A DNA stretch of 64,000 bases, from NCBI RefSeq assembly GCF_018383905.1, contig NZ_JAGYWA010000005.1:402377-466376 (forward strand), written 5' to 3'. The notes beneath the pieces were generated by a model. That model was given only the letters and a program-made list of their open reading frames with translations, was not told the DNA's origin and did no database searches. The position numbers and the translations under genes are program-made. This document shows, in pieces, positions 43,201 through 51,361 of this stretch. The stretch is from Flavobacterium branchiicola. GTDB lineage: Bacteria; Bacteroidota; Bacteroidia; Flavobacteriales; Flavobacteriaceae. The stretch's first letter is position 1, and the number at the start of each line of letters is the position of its first letter.

Positions 43201-43405
43201 CTTTTTGCTCAATAGGAGTTGCAACTGCCTGTTCAACATTTAGTGCATTTGCTCCTGTAAAAGTTGTAGTAATTTTTACTACGGGCGGATTGATATCCGG
43301 ATACTGTGAAATTGGTGTTTTTTGTAATGCCAGTAATCCAAGTATTACAATAATAATACTGATTACAATAGCAACGATCGGTCTTCGGACGAAAAATTCT
43401 CCCAT
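40232..43405 (-). CDS. RND (HAE1/AcrB-type) multidrug efflux permease
   Basis: Proton-driven inner-membrane pump of 1057 residues with 12 helices and two large periplasmic loops. N-terminal RRPIVAIVISIIIVILGLLA; helix 4 GLVLAIGIVVDDAIVVVEAV holds the conserved Asp-Asp of the proton relay; RFYQQFAITIAVSVAFSAFS and LIPLITVPVSLVGT are HAE1 blocks. Substrates are probably amphipathic drugs or detergents, not metals, since the CusA motifs are missing. It lies between the adaptor gene and the outer-membrane gene in one operon. Confidence 0.95.
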   Translation of the reverse strand: MGEFFVRRPIVAIVISIIIVILGLLALQKTPISQYPDINPPVVKITTTFTGANALNVEQAVATPIEQKVNGVENMLYMKSINTSDGACTIEVTFDVGTNLDNANMLTQNRQNQSAPFMPSSVKQQGVVVKKSLSFPMMLFTVTSTNPKYDAKFLNNYASINIVDQLARIKGVGEVTLFGGSDYSMRIWLKADMMSKLGVTVDDVKNALNAQNMISPGGKFGAEPAPPETEFTYGVTLQDRLVTEKEFGNIVVRSKQDGAQVLLDDIARIELGTENYSSTARRNSSPSAVVAIYQMPGSNALDVAETAKSTMKQLGEKFPQDIVYQESLDTTLAITAGVDDIVHTLFEAILLVILVVFIFLQNWRATLIPLITVPVSLVGTIAVFPLLGFSINTLSLLGLVLAIGIVVDDAIVVVEAVIHHIEHGKTPKEATIQAMREVSGPVIAIALILCAVFIPVAMTPGITGRFYQQFAITIAVSVAFSAFSALSLSPALCAMLLKPTKPIEEQTGWLAKFFAGFNRIFEKVTGKYISGATFFAKKAIRIVLLLAVVIVAIVLLGKKIPLGFIPEEDQGYVLVNIALPPASSLQRTDEISRKVDSFLKEEKSILSYTTINGFSMLTNSYQPNNAFVFISLKPWEDRAETAKQFVDRFNKKLATQITTATCFSFGPPAIQGLGASAGFSLMLQDRGGNTAQYLAEQTQAFIAAAQQRPEIKRIYTTFNAGTPQIKLDIDNDKAMKLGIPVSKVTEALGAFLGGTYVNDFNRFGRQYKVYLQGEAVNRVSPEDLNLIYIKNNQGDMVPISTLVTATKVAGPDFTNRLNLFRSAEIGGSPNDGYSSAQALTALEEVAKQTLPADMSYDYINLSYQEKHSPGGSSVFIMALVFVFLILAAQYESWKLPFSVLLGAPFAVFGAFLGLLLARFGSDAYVNNVFAQIGLVLLIGLVAKNAILIVEFAKEEYEKGKPLYESAMVAAKLRFRPILMTAFAFILGVVPLLTATGAGSQARIVMGMAVFSGMLIATVLGVLIVPGLFVMIENIGKKKDDTIVTEGNNVESNSTDHE

Positions 43406-43423
43406 AATACTATGTTATCTAGA

Positions 43424-44569
43424 TTATTTAGTTGCTACAGTTTCATTGTCACCCAATTGCCATTGCACAATTTTGGGTGTAATAACACTTCCATTTTTCA
43501 ATAATGAAGTACCTCCCATGGCTATCTTATCTCCTGCTTTTAAACCTTCTTCGATAATATAACCGTTTTTAACAGTTGGGCCAGGTTTTACAATTTTCAT
43601 ACTTACTTTGTTGTCATTGCCTACAACATAGACCTGAAAGATTCCCTGAAGTTCAATTACAGCTCGCTGCGGAATTACGATTGCATCTTTGCGAATGTCT
43701 GTTAGTAATGCAATTTTTGCGTATTGCCCCGGACGAAGTAATTTATCCGGATTCGGAAATGCCGCTTCAAATGTTATTGCACCTGTTGAAGGATCTATTT
43801 GTCTGTCAGTAAAACTCACTTTTCCTGTTTGAGGATAGATTGAGCCATCTGATAATTTTAATGATACCGATGCTCCGGAGCCTTTTAACGCCGAATTTGG
43901 TTTTTGGAATTCTCTGTAAAGTTTTAGAAATTCCTGCTCGCTCATTGTAAAACGAACTCTCACATCTCCTAAATCAGAAATAGTATTAAGAATAGAGATC
44001 GCACCCGGGCGAACATAATCGCCAACTCTCACTTTTGAAATTCCGATTAATCCGGAAATTGGAGCAATAATCTGGCAGTAACCCAATTCGATTTTTGCAT
44101 TTTGTACCGATGCATCCGAAGCTTTAATCTGTGCAATAGAAGCACTATAAGCAGATTTTGCCGAAATAAGTTCTCGTTGGCTGACTGCATTCATTTTGGC
44201 TAGTGGCGTTATCATATCCAAATCTGATTTGGTTTTAGATAAACGCGCCTGTGATTCTGCAGCTGCACCTTCTGCTTCGTTAAGTTTTGCTCTGTAAGGT
44301 AATGGATCGATAGTGTACAATAATTGCCCTTTGGTGACGAAGCTACCTTCTTTAAAGTTCAGGCTTTCGATAATGCCGTCGACTCGGGGATTTATTTGTA
44401 TATCAGATTGACCAAAAGTTTGCCCAGTATACTCAGATTCTATTCTTACATCTTGCTGCAATACGGTAGTGACTGAAATTTCTAAAGGCTTAGGTTCCGG
44501 TGGTGTTTCTTTTTTACAAGAAAACATCAAAAAAAGTAAGAAAATTGCTGGGGAGTAAATTTTGTTCAT
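43424..44569 (-). CDS. RND periplasmic adaptor lipoprotein
   Basis: Membrane fusion subunit of 381 residues joining the permease and channel. Lipoprotein signal MNKIYSPAIFLLFLMFSC (Cys18). Barrel-sandwich hybrid with GFIESLNFKEGSFVTKGQLL-type lipoyl segment (DGIIESLNFKEGSFVTKGQL), coiled-coil hairpin (about 95-150) and IIAPISGLIGISKVRVGDYV, as in AcrA. It is the first gene of the operon (18-base gap to the permease). No adjacent regulator is seen. Confidence 0.94.
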   Translation of the reverse strand: MNKIYSPAIFLLFLMFSCKKETPPEPKPLEISVTTVLQQDVRIESEYTGQTFGQSDIQINPRVDGIIESLNFKEGSFVTKGQLLYTIDPLPYRAKLNEAEGAAAESQARLSKTKSDLDMITPLAKMNAVSQRELISAKSAYSASIAQIKASDASVQNAKIELGYCQIIAPISGLIGISKVRVGDYVRPGAISILNTISDLGDVRVRFTMSEQEFLKLYREFQKPNSALKGSGASVSLKLSDGSIYPQTGKVSFTDRQIDPSTGAITFEAAFPNPDKLLRPGQYAKIALLTDIRKDAIVIPQRAVIELQGIFQVYVVGNDNKVSMKIVKPGPTVKNGYIIEEGLKAGDKIAMGGTSLLKNGSVITPKIVQWQLGDNETVATK

Positions 44570-44819
44570 TTTTAATTTTTTATTAAATTATGTTTAAACT
44601 CAACTGACTAAAAACCAAATAAATCCTAAGCTAAGTTAACATTTTTTTAATTAAATTTTTAAATATTATTTCCATTTTGGTTTTTTTTCTAAATTTATAT
44701 TCATTTGATATTCAATAGTTAAAAAATCGACGAAACGCCATAAAATAACGGTAAAATGCATTATTTGTAGGAATGAATATTTTAAAAAGAGCGCATATTA
44801 ATTTTAAACAAGTTTAATT

Positions 44820-45782
44820 ATGTCGAAAAAGGATAAAAAAAAGGGACATGACTTGGATGCAGGTCCCGGTAATTTAAAATCACTTAATAAAAAAGAACTC
44901 CTGCACAGGGCTAAGAAATTCTCTGAACAATATTGTATTGGAGACGATAAAGAATTCACCCTCAAAGGCAGGCCAACTTTAGATTCATCAGATGAAAAAA
45001 AATCGGTTGTAAAAAAGACACTGGAAATGGGGGTAAAGGCATTGGCTGCCATGCAAGACACGCTTTATGCCCAGGATAAATGGTCTGTTCTTCTTATTTT
45101 TCAGGCCATGGATGCTGCCGGAAAAGATGGTGCGATTAAACATGTTATGTCTGGTATAAATCCGCAGGGCTGTCAGGTTTCCTCTTTTAAAAGTCCAAGT
45201 TCAGAAGAGCTGGATCACGATTATTTATGGCGCTGTCAAAAACACTTGCCGGAAAGAGGACGTATAGGGATTTTCAATCGATCGTATTATGAAGAAGTTT
45301 TGGTAGTGCGGGTTCATGAACAAATACTAAGAGGTCAAAAAATTCCTGAAAAATTGGTGACCAAGGATATTTGGGAAAATCGGTTTGAAGATATTCGCAA
45401 TTTCGAAAAATACCTGAACAGAAACGGAACAATTGTAATTAAGTTTTTTTTGAATCTTTCTAAAGACGAACAAAAGAAAAGATTTATAGAACGTGTTGAT
45501 AATCCGGACAAAAACTGGAAATTCAGTGCCGCTGATGCTAAAGAAAGAGGATATTGGGACGACTATATGTTTGCTTACGAAGAGCTAATTAAAAACACAT
45601 CAACCAAAAAATCGCCGTGGTATGTTATTCCTGCCGATGATAAGTATCATGCGCGAATTGCAATTGCTTCGGCAGTAATTCATGCTCTAGACGAAATGGA
45701 TTTAGAATATCCGAAAGTTAGTGAAGAAAAAATTGCTGAATTAAACGCAGTAAAGCAGGCGCTATTAGATGAAGATAATTAA
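44820..45782 (+). CDS. ppk2: Polyphosphate kinase 2 family protein (polyP:nucleotide phosphotransferase)
   Basis: Cytoplasmic kinase of 320 residues using polyphosphate as phosphoryl donor. Walker A-like DAAGKDG (98-104), the Walker B-like RGRIGIFNRSYYEEVLVVRV (about 145-165) and the lid WKFSAADAKERGYWDDYM are in family order. The N-terminal Lys-rich tail is typical of class I/III members. Whether AMP, ADP or GDP is the acceptor cannot be read. It is followed 77 bases later by the SulP gene. The preceding 250 bases (44570-44819) are AT-rich and show no clear feature. Confidence 0.92.
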   Translation: MSKKDKKKGHDLDAGPGNLKSLNKKELLHRAKKFSEQYCIGDDKEFTLKGRPTLDSSDEKKSVVKKTLEMGVKALAAMQDTLYAQDKWSVLLIFQAMDAAGKDGAIKHVMSGINPQGCQVSSFKSPSSEELDHDYLWRCQKHLPERGRIGIFNRSYYEEVLVVRVHEQILRGQKIPEKLVTKDIWENRFEDIRNFEKYLNRNGTIVIKFFLNLSKDEQKKRFIERVDNPDKNWKFSAADAKERGYWDDYMFAYEELIKNTSTKKSPWYVIPADDKYHARIAIASAVIHALDEMDLEYPKVSEEKIAELNAVKQALLDEDN

Positions 45783-45859
45783 TTTTTGAATGAGATTAAT
45801 TATTCAAAATAGGTTTGAAACTAAAGGGAATTAACCAAATGCACAACCAGTTTTAAATT

Positions 45860-47533
45860 ATGGCTTCTAAACTTTTACCAGTTACAGACTGGATTAAAGA
45901 ATATAATATTAAAAGCTTTAAGAGCGATTCTTTAGCCGGATTAACTCTCGCTGCATACGGAATTCCGGTTTCTCTGGCTTATGCTACTCTGGCGGGATTA
46001 CCTCCTCAATATGGAATCTACGGTTATCTTATTGGAGGGATATTTTATGCTGCACTGGGAACCTGTAAACAATTGGCAATTGGTCCAACGTCGGCAATTT
46101 CATTATTAGTCGGAACCACCATTGCCGGTATGGCTCATGGTAATCTACAACGTTGGTGTGAAATAGCATCGCTTACCGCATTGGTCTTTGCCGTTATGGC
46201 GATAATAGCTTATTTGCTGAGGTTGAGTGGTATTATTAATTTTATCAGCGAAACCGTTTTGGTAGGATTCAAAGCTGGAGCCGCAATAACAATTGGTTTA
46301 ACTCAATTGCCCAAATTGTTTGGAGTACAAGGAGGTGGAAATAATTTTATTGAACGTATTGTCACTATTTTTCAGCAAATTCCAGAAATGAATACTATCG
46401 TTTTTATTTTTGGTATAAGTGCTATCATATTATTAATTGTTGGTGAAAAAATGGCACCCGGGCGACCAATAGCAATTCTAATAGTTATTTTGTCAATTAT
46501 ACTCATTTCGACAACATCATTAGCACATTGCGGATTTAAAACTGTCGGAGTCCTTCCAACAGGACTTCCTAAACTTTACTTACCTTCAATAAAGATTCGT
46601 GATGTAGATGGTGTATTGCCTCTTGCAATGGCCTGTTTTTTATTGTCTTATATCGAAAGCATTTCTGCAGGAAGAACATTAGCACAAAAAAATGGCTATG
46701 TTATTGATCCACGTCAGGAATTGCTGGCTTTGGGAATCGCTAATGCAGCCGTGGCGCTTGGACAAGGTTATCCAGTTGCGGGTGGACTTTCACAATCGGC
46801 AGTAAACGACACGGCAGGCGCTAAAACGCCGTTATCTCTTTTATTTTGCTCGGCAGCTATTGCCATTTGTCTGTTGTTTTTATCAGGATACATTCAAAAT
46901 TTGCCAACTGTAATTTTAGCATCGATTGTTTTGGTTGCCATAAGAGGACTTTTTGATATAAAGGAAATGAAATATCTCTATAAAATAAACAAACAAGAAT
47001 TTAGCGTTGCGATGATTGCTCTTGTTGGTGTACTTATTTGGGGAATTTTAGCAGGTGTTTTGGTGGCTGCGATGGTAACTTTGTTATTGCTATTAAAAGC
47101 TGCTTCAAAACCCAATGTCGCTTTTTTAGGCAGAATTCATGGTACCCGAATTTATACCGACATGGCAAGACATCCGGATAATGAAAAAATTGAGAACGTA
47201 TTAATTGTCAGAATAGAATCTTCTATATATTATTTTAATGTTGAATATATTAAAGAAAAGATTCTGGAAAAAATTTACCTCGAACAAGATTCTATAAAAA
47301 CAGTTATACTGGATCTTAATTCTTCTCCGCGAATTGACATTGCCGGAGCCAGATTTTTAAAGCAATTGTTTGTTGATTTAAAGGCCAGGAATATTAATCT
47401 AAATATTGCCGAAGCCCGCGCAGAAGTTCGAGACAGTCTTCGCTCAGAAAATCTGGAAACTCTTTTTGGGCATATCAGTCGCTCTGTTTCGGTTGATGAT
47501 TTAGTAGTTCGCGCCATTCAAAATAAGCAATAA
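45860..47533 (+). CDS. SulP family anion transporter with STAS domain
   Basis: Inner-membrane transporter of 557 residues. The N-terminal sulfate transporter signature region is PVSLAYATLAGLPPQYGIYG, followed by about 12-14 helices and a C-terminal STAS domain (about 430-550) with VILDLNSSPRIDIAGARFLK. SulP members carry sulfate, bicarbonate or C4-dicarboxylates; the substrate is open. It follows ppk2 on the same strand. A weak hairpin (47553-47592) may end it. Confidence 0.92.
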   Translation: MASKLLPVTDWIKEYNIKSFKSDSLAGLTLAAYGIPVSLAYATLAGLPPQYGIYGYLIGGIFYAALGTCKQLAIGPTSAISLLVGTTIAGMAHGNLQRWCEIASLTALVFAVMAIIAYLLRLSGIINFISETVLVGFKAGAAITIGLTQLPKLFGVQGGGNNFIERIVTIFQQIPEMNTIVFIFGISAIILLIVGEKMAPGRPIAILIVILSIILISTTSLAHCGFKTVGVLPTGLPKLYLPSIKIRDVDGVLPLAMACFLLSYIESISAGRTLAQKNGYVIDPRQELLALGIANAAVALGQGYPVAGGLSQSAVNDTAGAKTPLSLLFCSAAIAICLLFLSGYIQNLPTVILASIVLVAIRGLFDIKEMKYLYKINKQEFSVAMIALVGVLIWGILAGVLVAAMVTLLLLLKAASKPNVAFLGRIHGTRIYTDMARHPDNEKIENVLIVRIESSIYYFNVEYIKEKILEKIYLEQDSIKTVILDLNSSPRIDIAGARFLKQLFVDLKARNINLNIAEARAEVRDSLRSENLETLFGHISRSVSVDDLVVRAIQNKQ

Positions 47534-47552
47534 AAAGATAACTGTTTTGTAG

Positions 47553-47599
47553 CGATGAAATTTACGTTGTTGAGGTTATATAATCCTCATCGGTTTTTT
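47553..47599 (+). terminator. Possible terminator after the SulP gene
   Basis: CGATGA (47553-47558) can pair with TCATCG (47587-47592), or TGAGG with CCTCA inside it, followed by a run of T. Confidence 0.4.
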
Positions 47600-47660
47600 A
47601 AGAGTTGTTAAAAAAATCAGATAATTAGCTCAATACAATTTTTAATCTCAAAATAAACCC

Positions 47661-47668
47661 TAAATTTG
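47661..47668 (+). promoter_or_regulatory. Candidate -7 element for trhO
   Basis: TAAATTTG matches TAnnTTTG, 59 bases before the trhO start; no clear TTG upstream. Confidence 0.4.
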
Positions 47669-47727
47669 CCGCAGATTTTAGAGAAAATCTAAAAAATATA
47701 CATTCTTAACTTAAAACTGTTTATAGC

Positions 47728-49086
47728 ATGCAACTGTATAACACTTTGAGCGCAGAAGAAAGAGCCATCATGATTGATGATGCAGGTCAACAACGTCTTA
47801 CGTTGTCTTTCTATGCGTATGCCAAAATTCAAGATCCCAAAAAATTTCGCGATGATTTATTTGTAGCCTGGAATGCACTCGATGCGTTAGGTCGAATTTA
47901 TGTTGCCAACGAAGGAATAAATGCTCAAATGAGTGTTCCTGCCGAAAATTTTGAAGCTTTCAGAGAAACGCTGGAAGTATATGATTTTATGAAAGGCTTA
48001 CGATTGAATGTCGCTGTAGAACATGATGATCACTCGTTTTTAAAATTGACGATTAAAGTAAGACACAAAATTGTTGCCGATGGTTTAAACGACGATACTT
48101 TTGATGTTACCAATATTGGCGTTCACCTGAAAGCCAAAGAATTCAACGAAATCCTTGATGATCCAAATACAATTGTAGTAGATTTTAGAAATCACTACGA
48201 AAGTGAAGTTGGACATTTTAAAAATGCAATTACTCCAGACGTTGAAACTTTCAGAGAAAGTTTGCCAATCATCAACGAACAACTTCAAAATCATAAAGAA
48301 GATAAAAATCTGGTTATGTATTGTACCGGAGGAATTCGTTGCGAAAAAGCAAGTGCTTACTTCAAACACCAAGGTTTCAAAAATGTGTTTCAATTAGAAG
48401 GTGGAATCATCAACTATGCAAAACAATTGAAAGAAGAAGGTTTAGAAAGCAAATTCATTGGAAAAAATTTCGTGTTTGATAACCGCTTAGGCGAAAGAAT
48501 TACAGACGATATTATTTCGCAATGCCACCAATGCGGAAAACCTTGTGATAATCACACCAACTGCGAGAATGATGGCTGTCATTTATTGTTTATTCAATGC
48601 GACGAATGTAAAGCTGCGATGGACAATTGCTGTTCTACAGAATGTCTGGATATTATTCACATGCCATTGGTAGATCAAGTTCGATTAAGAACAGGTCAGC
48701 AAGTTGGAAATAAAGTATTCAGAAAAGGAAAATCTGAAAATTTAAAATTCAAACATTCAGGCGACTTGCCGGAAACTGCTTTGGCAACTGCACAAAAAAC
48801 AGCAGATATTCGTCAGAAAATAAAAGTAAAGAAAGTACTTCTTGGAAAAGCAGAACATTATTATGTAAAAGCACAAGTGGGACAATTTACTGTTGAAAAC
48901 CACGAATTAAACGTCGGTGATAAAATCCTTATTTCTGGTCCAACAACCGGTGATCAGGAATTGGTTATGGATAAATTCATTGTTGACGGCGCAGAAACTC
49001 AATCTGCTAAAATTGGTGATAAAGTTACTTTTGAAGTTCCATTTAGAATTAGATTGTCAGATAAAGTGTATAAAATTGTAAATTAG
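47728..49086 (+). CDS. trhO: tRNA uridine(34) hydroxylase TrhO with extra C-terminal domain
   Basis: Rhodanese-family enzyme that makes 5-hydroxyuridine at wobble U34 of tRNAs using O2. N-terminal acylphosphatase-like region (about 20-115), rhodanese domain with the active loop YCTGGIRCEK (about 199-208), and a Cys-rich zinc-type region (CHQCGKPC, CDECKAAMDNCC). E. coli TrhO is about 350 residues; here 452. The additional C-terminal 85 residues (368-452) match the C-terminal domain of the neighbouring TrhP at about half of positions without a gap. Stand-alone start ATG 47728. Confidence 0.9.
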   Translation: MQLYNTLSAEERAIMIDDAGQQRLTLSFYAYAKIQDPKKFRDDLFVAWNALDALGRIYVANEGINAQMSVPAENFEAFRETLEVYDFMKGLRLNVAVEHDDHSFLKLTIKVRHKIVADGLNDDTFDVTNIGVHLKAKEFNEILDDPNTIVVDFRNHYESEVGHFKNAITPDVETFRESLPIINEQLQNHKEDKNLVMYCTGGIRCEKASAYFKHQGFKNVFQLEGGIINYAKQLKEEGLESKFIGKNFVFDNRLGERITDDIISQCHQCGKPCDNHTNCENDGCHLLFIQCDECKAAMDNCCSTECLDIIHMPLVDQVRLRTGQQVGNKVFRKGKSENLKFKHSGDLPETALATAQKTADIRQKIKVKKVLLGKAEHYYVKAQVGQFTVENHELNVGDKILISGPTTGDQELVMDKFIVDGAETQSAKIGDKVTFEVPFRIRLSDKVYKIVN

Positions 49087-49112
49087 CGGCTTTATTAAAA
49101 CGCTAATTTACA

Positions 49113-49562
49113 ATGTCACATTCTTTTACCAAATTGTGGATTCACGCCATTTGGGCAACCAAAAATCGTAAGGAATTAATTGATTATTCAATTGAGAAAA
49201 ACGTATACGATTATATTTACAATGAATTAATTGATTTTGACTGCCCAGTTAGAATCATTAATGGAATGCCTGACCATATACATGTTTTATTTTTATTGAA
49301 TCCTCAAAAATCTATCGCAGATGTAATTCGTCAAGCGAAAGGAGGTTCTTCTCATTCTATAAATGGAGAAAATTTAATTCCTGAAAAATTCGCTTGGCAA
49401 ACCGGGTATGCGGCTTTCGCAGTAAGCGAATCTCAGCTTGATGGTGTTTATAATTATATAAAAAATCAAAAACAGCATCATCTCAAAAAGAATGGACAGC
49501 AGGAATTTGATGAATTTGTAAAACTGCATGGGTTTGAAAATTCAATCGATCTCAAGAGATAA
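49113..49562 (+). CDS. IS200/IS605-type Y1 transposase (TnpA-like)
   Basis: HUH/Y1 single-strand transposase of 149 residues. The HUH pair is H55-I-H57 (GMPDHIHVLF) and the catalytic tyrosine region is GVYNYIKNQKQHH (Tyr113/Tyr115, with the following Gln). The frame is open from end to end. There is no tnpB. The stop (49560-49562) is only 29 bases before the first of seven hairpins, whose layout recalls REP/BIME arrays beside RAYT genes. It lies between trhO (26 bases before) and trhP. The gene may be a housekeeping REP-type transposase, not an ordinary IS. Confidence 0.88.
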   Translation: MSHSFTKLWIHAIWATKNRKELIDYSIEKNVYDYIYNELIDFDCPVRIINGMPDHIHVLFLLNPQKSIADVIRQAKGGSSHSINGENLIPEKFAWQTGYAAFAVSESQLDGVYNYIKNQKQHHLKKNGQQEFDEFVKLHGFENSIDLKR

Positions 49563-49591
49563 AAAAATACCACAATTTATATAGAACATTG

Positions 49592-49970
49592 CCCACGGTT
49601 TCAACCGTGGGTACACAATGTAAATCCTCAACGTTACATAACAATACGTTTCCCACGGTTGAAACCGTGGGAAACGTTTGATAAAGATTGCGTAACGATT
49701 GTTAGGCATTGCCCACGGTTTCAACCGTGGGTACACAATGAGAATCCTCAACGTTACGTAATAATACGTTTCCCACGGTTTCAACCGTGGGTACATAATG
49801 TGAATCCACAACGTTACGTAATAATACGTTTCCCACGGTTGAAACCGTGGGCTATGTATGATAAAGATTGCGCAATGATGTATGCATTGCCCGCGGTTTC
49901 AACCGTGGGTACACAATGAGAATCTTCAACGTTACATAACAATACGTTTCCCACGGTTGAAAACCGTGGG
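49592..49970. repeat. Seven-hairpin array in a 60-bp register
   Basis: Perfect or near-perfect palindromes CCCACGGTTTCAACCGTGGG or CCCACGGTTGAAACCGTGGG at 49592, 49652, 49712, 49772, 49832, 49890 and 49950. Spacing is 60 bases, apart from one step of 58. Spacers are of two kinds: type A (CAACGTTACGTAATAATACG core) and type B (ATAAAGATTGCGTAACG core), in order A-B-A-A-B-A; B reads like an inverted A. Hairpin 6 has one A-to-G change and hairpin 7 one extra A. The array takes up most of the 557-base gap between the transposase and trhP. Confidence 0.93.
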
Positions 49971-50056
49971 CTATATTAATAAAATACACTTCCACGAATA
50001 ATTTTTAAAATATTTAGACCATGATAAAAATCATAGGAATCTAATCTATGCCATAT

Positions 50057-50064
50057 TATTTTTG
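50057..50064 (+). promoter_or_regulatory. Candidate -7 element for trhP
   Basis: TATTTTTG matches TAnnTTTG, 55 bases before the trhP start and downstream of the hairpin array; no clear TTG upstream. If real, trhP need not be read through the array. Confidence 0.4.
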
Positions 50065-50119
50065 CCAATTGTTAGACGACTAGATTCGAAAAATATATCA
50101 TTGGAATAATAAATTAAAA

Positions 50120-51361
50120 ATGACTACTACCAACAAAATCGAACTTATGGCGCCCGCGGGGAACTTTGAGTCGCTTCAGGCTGCCTTAGACAATGGTTGT
50201 GATTCTGTATACTTTGGAGTTGAGCAACTCAATATGCGTGCAAGATCGACGGTTAATTTTACTATCGAAGATTTAAAAGAAATCGCGAATCGTTGCGAAG
50301 CCAAAAATGTTCGAAGCTATCTTACTTTAAACACCATTATTTACGATCACGATTTATCGGTTGTAAAGACATTATTGAATAAAGCTAAAGAAGCAAATAT
50401 TACAGCCGTAATTGCATCAGACCAAGCTGTAATTGCCATGGCAAGATCAATTGCGATGGAAGTTCATATTTCAACCCAACTGAATGTTACCAATATCGAG
50501 ACCATAAAATTCTACAGTTTATTTGCAGACACTATGGTTTTGAGTCGCGAATTGAGTCTGCGCCAGGTAAAGAATATTACAGCTCAAATTGAGAAAGAGC
50601 AGATAAAAGGTCCCAACGGAAATTTAGTTGAAATCGAAATTTTCGGGCATGGTGCACTATGTATGGCGGTTTCAGGAAAATGTTATTTGAGTCTGCATTC
50701 TCATAATTCATCTGCAAATCGCGGTGCTTGCAAACAAAACTGCCGAAAAAAGTATACCGTTATCGATCAGGAAACAGGTTTCGAAATCGAATTGGATAAC
50801 GAATACATGATGTCGCCAAAAGATTTATGTACGTTGGATTTCTTAGATCAAGTAATAGATTCTGGAATCCAGGTTTTAAAAATCGAAGGCCGCGGACGTG
50901 CACCTGAATATGTTGCAACAGTTATTAAAACGTATCGTGAAGCGATTGATGCTTATTACAATGGCACTTTTTCAAAAGAGAAAACAATAGTTTGGATGGA
51001 AGCTTTGAATACCGTTTACAATCGAGGTTTCTGGTCAGGATATTATTTAGGTCAGGAATTAGGAGAGTGGAGTGATATTCCGGGTTCGGCGGCAACACAA
51101 AAAAAGGTTTATGTTGGTAGAGGAACACATTATTTTCCAAAAGCAGAAGTCGGACAATTTAAAATTGAAGCTTACGATATAAAAGTCGGAGATAAAATTT
51201 TGGTTACCGGACCAAGTACAGGAGCGCAGGAAATGATTATTGATCAAATGCTTGTAAACGATCTTGAAGCCGAAAAAGCAACAAAAGGTGACGATTGTAC
51301 TCTTAAACTGCCATTCAGAATCAGAATGTCGGACAAATTATATAAAATTGTTGAAGCGTAA
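50120..51361 (+). CDS. trhP: U32 peptidase family tRNA hydroxylation protein TrhP
   Basis: Homologue of E. coli TrhP (YegQ), an Fe-S dependent protein needed for prephenate-dependent 5-hydroxyuridine formation at tRNA U34. N-terminus IELMAPAGNFESLQAALDNG and the U32 signature EIFGHGALCMAVSGKC (about residues 172-188) with further conserved Cys (GACKQNC) are present. Length 413. The C-terminal residues 328-412 are shared with TrhO. It overlaps the ferredoxin start by one base (TAATG). An alternative reading as an ordinary U32 protease is possible, but the trhO context favours the tRNA role. Confidence 0.88.
   Translation: MTTTNKIELMAPAGNFESLQAALDNGCDSVYFGVEQLNMRARSTVNFTIEDLKEIANRCEAKNVRSYLTLNTIIYDHDLSVVKTLLNKAKEANITAVIASDQAVIAMARSIAMEVHISTQLNVTNIETIKFYSLFADTMVLSRELSLRQVKNITAQIEKEQIKGPNGNLVEIEIFGHGALCMAVSGKCYLSLHSHNSSANRGACKQNCRKKYTVIDQETGFEIELDNEYMMSPKDLCTLDFLDQVIDSGIQVLKIEGRGRAPEYVATVIKTYREAIDAYYNGTFSKEKTIVWMEALNTVYNRGFWSGYYLGQELGEWSDIPGSAATQKKVYVGRGTHYFPKAEVGQFKIEAYDIKVGDKILVTGPSTGAQEMIIDQMLVNDLEAEKATKGDDCTLKLPFRIRMSDKLYKIVEA

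Noticed and set aside
40232..44569. Heavy-metal (Cus/Czc) efflux operon
   Set aside because: The permease has HAE1-type drug-pump blocks and no metal relay motifs in view.
49542..49919. Open frames of 86-89 codons on both strands across the hairpin array (PRLKPW / PRFQPW repeats)
   Set aside because: They are translations of the palindromes; the same words appear in both strands and the spacing is that of the DNA repeat, so they are not genes.
49592..49970. CRISPR array
   Set aside because: Repeats are perfect palindromes of 20 bases, spacers are repeated copies of two types, and no cas gene is nearby.
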